Source: Candidatus Aegiribacteria sp.
GTDB lineage: Bacteria; Fermentibacterota; Fermentibacteria; Fermentibacterales; JCC-6
Direction: 5' to 3'
Assembly (NCBI GenBank): GCA_030594645.1
Contig: JAUVEU010000021.1
Coordinates: forward strand, 1-38,868
DNA length: 38,868 nucleotides
Shown here: positions 35,815 to 38,868 of the stretch, piece by piece
Numbering within the stretch: position 1 is the first letter of the stretch
How the letters are laid out: the number at the start of each line of letters is the position of its first letter
Program-made: the position numbers and the translations under genes
The notes under the pieces: model-generated
What the model was told of the DNA's origin: nothing
Database searches by the model: none
The model's input: only the letters and a program-made list of their open reading frames with translations

Positions 35815-36006
35815 TTATAGCTTTCCTCTTCTGTCACGTGCTAGGCATTCAAACGATCTGTCCCATGTTTTCTCAGCTTCTGGAGAGAACGCGCATGCAG
35901 TGAATTCACCCATCCGTCTGTGGTAGGCGATACATTCACGGCATTTTCCGTGTCTGGGACAACCGGGGTATGTACAGGGGCAATTTTCCGTTTTGCATTC
36001 ATTCAT
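35815..36006 (-). CDS. Small Cys-rich protein, DUF6485-like
   Basis: The 63-residue product has eight cysteines (4, 9, 11, 16, 22, 25, 38, 53) and the segment CRECIAYHRRMGEFTACAF, which I recognise as typical of the DUF6485 family of small cysteine-rich proteins. The function of the family is unknown to me; the spacing suggests metal binding. I chose ATG 36006 with AGGGAG 12 bases upstream; more upstream residues would not resemble the family. Its stop touches the inverted repeat at 35688-35814. It runs convergently to pfkA and divergently from the HAD gene. Confidence 0.8.
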   Translation of the reverse strand: MNECKTENCPCTYPGCPRHGKCRECIAYHRRMGEFTACAFSPEAEKTWDRSFECLARDRRGKL

Positions 36007-36110
36007 TGATGTGCTTATGCTCCCTTCAGTCCAGATTACATTGTAACTGATTGAAGAAACATCATGGATTAAGCAGTGCCTGTCACTATTTATTCTGGAA
36101 ATGGGATGAG

Positions 36111-36782
36111 ATGATAAAAGGTGTGATATTCGATCTTGATGGAACGCTCCTCGATACGCTTGATGATATTCACAATGTAGTGAACACAGTCCTTCAGCTG
36201 AATGACCTTCCAACAAAGACAATCCTGGAAATTAAAGCTGCTGTTGGCAAAGGAGTGGAAGAGCTTGTACTAAGACTGTTTCCCTCAGGCGAGCTTTCCA
36301 CTCAGAGGGTGTTTAAGGTTGCTTCCGACATCAGAGAAACTTTTCTTAAGCATGGAACAGTTCTGACAAAACCATACACCGGTGTTGAGGAGATGCTTGA
36401 TGCTCTTGCCCGCAGAGGTATCCCTCTGGCTGTTCTTACAAACAAACCTCAGGCATCAGCGGAGAAGGCAGTTTCCGTTTATCTCCCGGATGTTCCTTTC
36501 AGGACCGTTCAGGGAGTTACACCTGGTATGCCCATGAAACCCGAAGCGGAAATAGCTATGAAAGTCATTCTGAAACTCGGATCGGTTCCGGGAGAAACTC
36601 TTATGGTGGGAGACAGTGATGTTGATATGGATACAGCAAAAAATGCTGGCTTAATCGCTGTCGGCGTATCCTGGGGATTCAGATCTGTCGAGCTGCTGCT
36701 TGAGCATGGAGCGGATGTGATTGTAAATGATCCAAAGGAAATTTGCGGGTTAGTATTCCGGTCCAACCACAGCGCGAATTGA
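36111..36782 (+). CDS. HAD-family phosphatase, phosphoglycolate phosphatase-like
   Basis: The 223-residue product has all four HAD motifs: DLDGT with nucleophile Asp8 and Asp10, Thr110 in VLTNKP, Lys143 in KPEAE, and the acidic GDSDVDMD (167-174). The helical cap (about residues 15-85) is that of subfamily I phosphatases such as Gph. The best guess is 2-phosphoglycolate phosphatase, but related enzymes act on other sugar phosphates or pyrophosphate. I chose ATG 36111; the in-frame ATG at 36051 adds an unrelated tail. Its 3' end overlaps the convergent lipid-kinase gene by 33 bases. Confidence 0.88.
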   Translation: MIKGVIFDLDGTLLDTLDDIHNVVNTVLQLNDLPTKTILEIKAAVGKGVEELVLRLFPSGELSTQRVFKVASDIRETFLKHGTVLTKPYTGVEEMLDALARRGIPLAVLTNKPQASAEKAVSVYLPDVPFRTVQGVTPGMPMKPEAEIAMKVILKLGSVPGETLMVGDSDVDMDTAKNAGLIAVGVSWGFRSVELLLEHGADVIVNDPKEICGLVFRSNHSAN

Positions 36783-37688
36783 AGCGGGAAGAGATTTCAG
36801 TATCACAACCGAGTTATCCGGGATGTCACTGATCAATTCACCGTCCAGTTCGACCACCAGCTTTCCTGTGGCCTTGAGCCTGAATTCGTTCCCGCTCCAC
36901 GAAGAAACCGAAGGATTGTCCAGAAGAGTTCCCCTGTAGATCATTGGCATACTGCGAATCAGATTTGTTCTTGAGATAGGTCTGACAACTGCGGTATCAA
37001 GTTTCCCGTCATCGGGAACTGAGGAAGGAGATAACATCATTCCTCCGCCGACGAAAGGACATACACCCGCTGTGATGCTCAGATACTTTCCGGTAAACAC
37101 ATTTTGCTCGTTCATTGTAAGTGTTCCCTCCCACGAGGGCATTTCAACAAGGGTAGATACAAGGGCAGCCAGATAACCGAGCCTGCCAATGGATATTTTG
37201 TGCCTGAACCGGATAGATTTCCCGAGAACATGCGCGTCAAGTCCAACCCCTGCGGAGTTGATAAATACATGATCGGTCAGTGAGGCAGCATTCGATTCTA
37301 TGGAGCATAAACCGGTATCCATTACAGCAGTCCTGCCACTTCCGATACCCCTGATTGTCTTCTCGATTGAGTCAGTTCTAAGTGTTTTAACCCAGTCGTT
37401 TCCGTTGCCTGCCGGAAACACCGCAAGCGGAAGAGAATTTGAGTTTCTTATAAGACCTGATGCTGCATAACTCGCCGTTCCATCTCCGCCTAGAACCGCC
37501 ACACCGGACCAATGATCCGACTGTGCTGCAGATGCCAGTTCTACGACATGCTCAGCGTTTTTCGTAAAGACGACTTTGTTCGTAATGGAAATATTTGAAA
37601 GAAGCCTGGAAGTTCTTTCAGCCAGAGAAGGTGAAACGCCTTTGCCGGCTTCAGGGTTGGCCAGAACGAGCCATGGTCTGTTCCCCAA
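36750..37688 (-). CDS. Diacylglycerol kinase-like lipid kinase
   Basis: The 312-residue product belongs to the DAGK/YegS/sphingosine-kinase catalytic family, which phosphorylates lipid hydroxyl groups using ATP. Visible are NPEAGKG (11-17), GGDGT (67-71), and AGNGND (93-98), with a C-terminal beta-sandwich domain (from about 150). The lipid substrate is not evident. The start is TTG 37688, with no strong ribosome site; no better in-frame start exists nearby. It is last of three genes on the - strand, 22 bases after the beta-barrel gene. Confidence 0.88.
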   Translation of the reverse strand: MGNRPWLVLANPEAGKGVSPSLAERTSRLLSNISITNKVVFTKNAEHVVELASAAQSDHWSGVAVLGGDGTASYAASGLIRNSNSLPLAVFPAGNGNDWVKTLRTDSIEKTIRGIGSGRTAVMDTGLCSIESNAASLTDHVFINSAGVGLDAHVLGKSIRFRHKISIGRLGYLAALVSTLVEMPSWEGTLTMNEQNVFTGKYLSITAGVCPFVGGGMMLSPSSVPDDGKLDTAVVRPISRTNLIRSMPMIYRGTLLDNPSVSSWSGNEFRLKATGKLVVELDGELISDIPDNSVVILKSLPASIRAVVGPEY

Positions 37689-37710
37689 AGCCGACTTAGC
37701 GTTGATGCTG

Positions 37711-38424
37711 TCAGAAGCCGATATAGGATCCGACCTTTACGAATGGACCCGAGAAATCAAGCTCGTATCCGTCAGATTCATCATCATCCAGTTTTACATT
37801 GTTTAATCTGTAACCTGCTTCAAGACCGAACAACATCGGAATACATCCAAGTTTGAAGCTTGATTCCTGATCAAGTCTGACCGAGGTTACGAGTCCGAAT
37901 GCGCTTCCGCTACCTTTTGTCGAGGTATTCGGTGAATCAAGTGACCGGCTTGCCCATGTGTATACAGGACCGGCTCCAGCCGAGAAGGAAAAACTCGATC
38001 CCCTGCTGAATACGTAGTATATCTCAGCCTCGGCGGAAATCGCCTGATCATTAAGATCAATAACATCCTCAGTTGAACCGAACAGAAAACCAAGTCCACC
38101 TGTAAAAATGCCGATTAATACGTAACTCATAGGATCGTAGTCATCTTTGTAAGCGCCATTCAGTCTGGAGACGCCGGCGCTTCCACGGACCTTGAAACGT
38201 TCGCTTACATCCACCAGCAATTCGATTGAACCTCCCCAGGCAACGCTGCCCAGTTCGAAATCAAGCCCGGCTTCTGTGTTCATATCGGCGAAGTCTTTCT
38301 CATTCTGCATCGAGGGAAAGGAGGCGATAAAACAGGGTCCGAGCCTGAATCCCGGAGAAAAGGTTTCGTTCTCTTCAAAATTCGGCTGTCCGGTGAGGCA
38401 AAGCACTATCATTAAGAATGTCAT
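37711..38424 (-). CDS. Putative outer-membrane beta-barrel protein
   Basis: I do not recognise a specific family. The 237-residue product starts with a short hydrophobic stretch (MTFLMIVLCL) that could be a weak signal peptide. It continues with alternating hydrophobic and polar strands, Gly- and aromatic-rich, such as GSVAWGGSIELLVDVSERF and SFSFSAGAGPVYTWASR, and ends in Phe (KVGSYIGF). This is the pattern of small outer-membrane barrels. Its ATG overlaps the stop of the upstream lipoprotein gene by four bases (ATGA) and AGGTG precedes it. It is probably co-produced with that lipoprotein and the lipid kinase. Confidence 0.7.
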   Translation of the reverse strand: MTFLMIVLCLTGQPNFEENETFSPGFRLGPCFIASFPSMQNEKDFADMNTEAGLDFELGSVAWGGSIELLVDVSERFKVRGSAGVSRLNGAYKDDYDPMSYVLIGIFTGGLGFLFGSTEDVIDLNDQAISAEAEIYYVFSRGSSFSFSAGAGPVYTWASRSLDSPNTSTKGSGSAFGLVTSVRLDQESSFKLGCIPMLFGLEAGYRLNNVKLDDDESDGYELDFSGPFVKVGSYIGF

Positions 38425-38753
38425 TCGTACACCTCGTACATCTTTGTTTCAATTACATTGCCGTCAAGTTTTATCCGGATGTAGTAAAGTCCGTCCGGTA
38501 CTCTTGAACCATCCCCGTCATTAAGATCCCATGATGATGAATGCTCACCTGATGTCTGTGACTCAGCTGAAATCAATGTTCTTACTTCATTCATATAACA
38601 GTTCACTACAATAACATCCACAATACCGTCTTCAGGAAGGTTGTATGTAAATGTGAATTCATCTGTTACTTCATCGAATGGATAAGTGCTGCTATCACAG
38701 CCAGCTAATAGCATCAAAATAACCGGCAGAACAGTAAAAGTTGCTCTTTTCAC
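38421..38753 (-). CDS. Lipoprotein with FlgD-like C-terminal domain
   Basis: The 110-residue product begins with a lipoprotein signal ending LLAGC (Cys19). The rest is one small beta-sandwich whose end, SWDLNDGDGSRVPDGLYYIRIKLDG, fits the FlgD-type Ig repeat common at the C-termini of secreted proteins in Fermentibacteria-, Cloacimonas- and Fibrobacter-like bacteria. It starts at GTG 38753, with GGAGGAAATATC upstream. It is first in the operon with the barrel protein and lipid kinase. Confidence 0.78.
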   Translation of the reverse strand: MKRATFTVLPVILMLLAGCDSSTYPFDEVTDEFTFTYNLPEDGIVDVIVVNCYMNEVRTLISAESQTSGEHSSSWDLNDGDGSRVPDGLYYIRIKLDGNVIETKMYEVYE

Positions 38754-38769
38754 GATATTTCCTCCAGTC

Positions 38770-38816
38770 TTGATTCAATTTTCACATTGATGTACTATAT
38801 TAGATTAGTAAGGTGG
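38770..38816 (+). promoter_or_regulatory. Promoter and ribosome site candidate for the right-edge gene
   Basis: TTGATT (38770-38775) and TACTAT (38793-38798) are separated by 17 bases, a fair sigma-70 pair. AAGGTGG (38810-38816) is a ribosome-binding site six bases before the ATG at 38823. The - strand lipoprotein gene is divergent, so its promoter must lie in the same short gap. I see only a poor candidate for it. Confidence 0.4.
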
Positions 38817-38822
38817 TAAACA

Positions 38823-38868
38823 ATGCAATCCTGTTCTGACTGGATAATGGACAATTTCAAGGATACTG
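38823..38868 (+). CDS. Start of a truncated gene at the right edge
   Basis: An ATG at 38823 follows a good ribosome-binding site and opens a frame of 15 codons (MQSCSDWIMDNFKDT) that runs off the window. Too little is present to name it. It is divergent from the lipoprotein operon. Confidence 0.55.
   Translation, partial: MQSCSDWIMDNFKDT

Overview
The window is a bacterial chromosome segment of moderate G+C, dominated by one very long run of translation and transcription genes on the + strand. It suggests a Gram-negative, double-membraned organism: it encodes lipoproteins, an outer-membrane beta-barrel candidate and a MacB/LolD-like ABC transporter. The FlgD-like C-terminal domain of one lipoprotein, the EF-Tu motifs and the E. 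coli-like large inserts in RpoB and RpoC point to the FCB side of the tree. A Fermentibacterota-like candidate phylum is a guess, not a demonstration.

Layout. 1-134: two tandem 70-bp repeat units. 132-2909 (- strand): ABC permease, ABC ATPase and lipoprotein, translationally coupled. 3017-3045: a near-consensus sigma-70 promoter. 3061-3508: tRNA-Thr, Tyr, Gly and Thr, then tuf, rpmG, tRNA-Trp, secE, nusG, rplK, rplA, rplJ, rplL, rpoB, rpoC (to 17136). Then come rpsL, rpsG, fusA and a fused S10-spc-alpha cluster (rpsJ to rplQ, 17198-34707) that includes secY, adk, map and infA. uS4 (rpsD) is missing from its usual place between rpsK and rpoA. pfkA follows rplQ directly. 35688-35814 is a strongly folded inverted-repeat element between pfkA and a convergent DUF6485-like gene. 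It is followed by a HAD phosphatase (+) and a - strand operon of lipoprotein, beta-barrel protein and diacylglycerol-kinase-like lipid kinase (36750-38753). A truncated + strand gene begins at 38823.

The + strand block makes most of the ribosomal proteins, elongation factors EF-Tu and EF-G, all three large RNA polymerase subunits, NusG, and the SecE and SecY parts of the translocon. Gene overlaps are many and gaps short, so much of it is probably co-transcribed. The longer gaps (before nusG, rplK, rpoB, rpsL, fusA and rplC) are where I see hairpins that may be regulatory.

The most unusual observation is in rpoC. The beta' subunit is 1590 residues long. Inside the trigger-loop insertion (the SI3 position), about 205 residues (1083-1287) interrupt the expected sandwich-barrel fold. 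They read like an AAA_16/STAND-type P-loop ATPase core whose Walker A lysine and Walker B acidic residues have been lost. Other points of interest are a helix that would mask the fusA ribosome-binding site, the branched palindromic element at 35688-35814, and the displaced rpsD.
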